This document shows, piece by piece, positions 63,517 through 64,000 of a stretch of DNA of 64,000 nucleotides. A program made the position numbers and the translations under genes. The DNA comes from an uncultured Paracoccaceae bacterium (GTDB taxonomy: Bacteria; Pseudomonadota; Alphaproteobacteria; Rhodobacterales; Rhodobacteraceae), in the NCBI GenBank assembly GCA_947489445.1, contig CANLDN010000001.1, positions 806,001-870,000 on the forward strand, written 5' to 3'. Within the stretch, counting starts at the first letter, position 1. Every line of letters begins with the position of its first letter. The notes under the pieces are model-generated. The model was given only the letters and a program-made list of their open reading frames with translations, did not search any database and was not told the origin of the DNA.

Positions 63517-64000
63517 ATGAAAAACGCTTTGCTCTCCTCAGCGGCACTGCTCGTAGTCTTCGCCTCACCCGCCCTTGCGGTTGATAAGATGGAGGTACTC
63601 GACACCTACGCTGACATCGCCGCCGCCAAGTATGAGGATAGCCTGACGACTGCCCAATTGCTCCAAGTCGCTGTGAATGGATTGATCGCCGACCCATCAG
63701 CACAAGCCTTGCAAGCTGCAAAAGATGCATGGTTGGCCGCGCGGGTGCCTTACCAGCAGACTGAAGTGTACCGCTTCGGGAATGCAATCGTCGATGACTG
63801 GGAAGGCAAGGTGAATGCGTGGCCCCTTGATGAAGGTCTGATCGACTATGTGGACGCCTCTTACGGGGGGCCATCTGATGAGAACGAATTTGCCGCTTTG
63901 AATGTGGTGGCGAACCCGACCTTCACGCTCTCGGGCACTGAAATAGACGCGACCACGATCACGCCTGCCCTGCTTGAGAACACTCTGCAAGAAGCCGATG
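63517..64000 (+). CDS. Imelysin family (M75) protein, 5' part
   Basis: ATG 63517 opens a frame running off the window (161 residues seen). A signal peptide (LLSSAALLVVFASPALA) precedes KDAWLAARVPYQQTEVYRFGNAIVDDWEGKVNAWP (in outline), characteristic of imelysin-like periplasmic iron-regulated proteins. The family motif GxHxxE should lie beyond the window. It follows the hemP operon by 11 bp. Confidence 0.85.
   Translation, partial: MKNALLSSAALLVVFASPALAVDKMEVLDTYADIAAAKYEDSLTTAQLLQVAVNGLIADPSAQALQAAKDAWLAARVPYQQTEVYRFGNAIVDDWEGKVNAWPLDEGLIDYVDASYGGPSDENEFAALNVVANPTFTLSGTEIDATTITPALLENTLQEAD

Noticed and set aside
63515..63990. Antisense frames opposite the imelysin gene
   Set aside because: The plus-strand frame has a signal peptide and family motif; the others are shadows.

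Overview
The window looks like chromosome from an alphaproteobacterium of the Rhodobacteraceae/Roseobacter group. The grounds are the moderately high GC content, the SPOR–D,D-carboxypeptidase–tmk–holB–tatD–MBL operon, the hisB/hisH and hisA/hisF/hisE arrangement, a DUF6280 protein, and a hemP/imelysin iron locus. The genus cannot be fixed from the sequence alone. Coding density is high, with many 4-nt ATGA overlaps and several convergent genes that share stop codons.

Layout. 1–4.37 kb is the end of an integrated island. It holds the 5' end of a type I restriction-modification methylase (hsdM), a tight pair of unrecognised genes pointing away from it, two small helix-turn-helix proteins and a tyrosine recombinase. 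The recombinase gene ends about 100 bp from the 3' end of tRNA-Ser(UGA), the probable attachment site. 4.7–11.1 kb is an envelope/replication operon (SPOR lipoprotein, D,D-carboxypeptidase, tmk, holB, tatD, MBL hydrolase) followed by an AEC permease. 11.1–16.3 kb is a polyamine-type ABC importer whose PotB-like permease has a very large periplasmic loop. 16.5–19.8 kb holds a pseudo-receiver protein, hisB-hisH, a lytic transglycosylase and a VOC protein. 19.9–22.5 kb is a hipBA toxin-antitoxin insertion between tRNA-Gly and tRNA-Leu, with three evenly spaced operator-like palindromes. 22.6–33.2 kb has a TPR protein, putR/putA, a rhomboid protease, suhB, a GGDEF-EAL protein, metR/metF and a thioesterase.

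33.25–35.46 kb is the most interesting locus. A 42-residue peptide gene ends in four G-x-K-x repeats. Just downstream lies a protein with an HExxH motif, resembling the family that includes iron/2-oxoglutarate peptide beta-hydroxylases. An atypical ATP-grasp protein is divergently transcribed. Together they look like a compact, possibly undescribed RiPP system.

35.5–41.1 kb holds a DUF2235 hydrolase, a form II CoxL-like molybdenum hydroxylase without its usual partner genes, a COG4315 lipoprotein and a c-haem-motif secreted protein. 41.2–55.7 kb is mostly housekeeping: valS (with an unusual insertion), a tiny Tat protein, two PLP aminotransferases, an ABC exporter, ygfZ, efp, cobQ, a PopZ-like acidic protein, tolC and pcm. 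55.8–61.9 kb has tRNA-Cys, hisA, hisF-hisE, small DUF proteins and rlmB. After tRNA-Tyr (62.0 kb) comes a 576-bp stretch without a convincing gene, then an iron/haem operon with two small unknown proteins, hemP and an imelysin that runs off the window.
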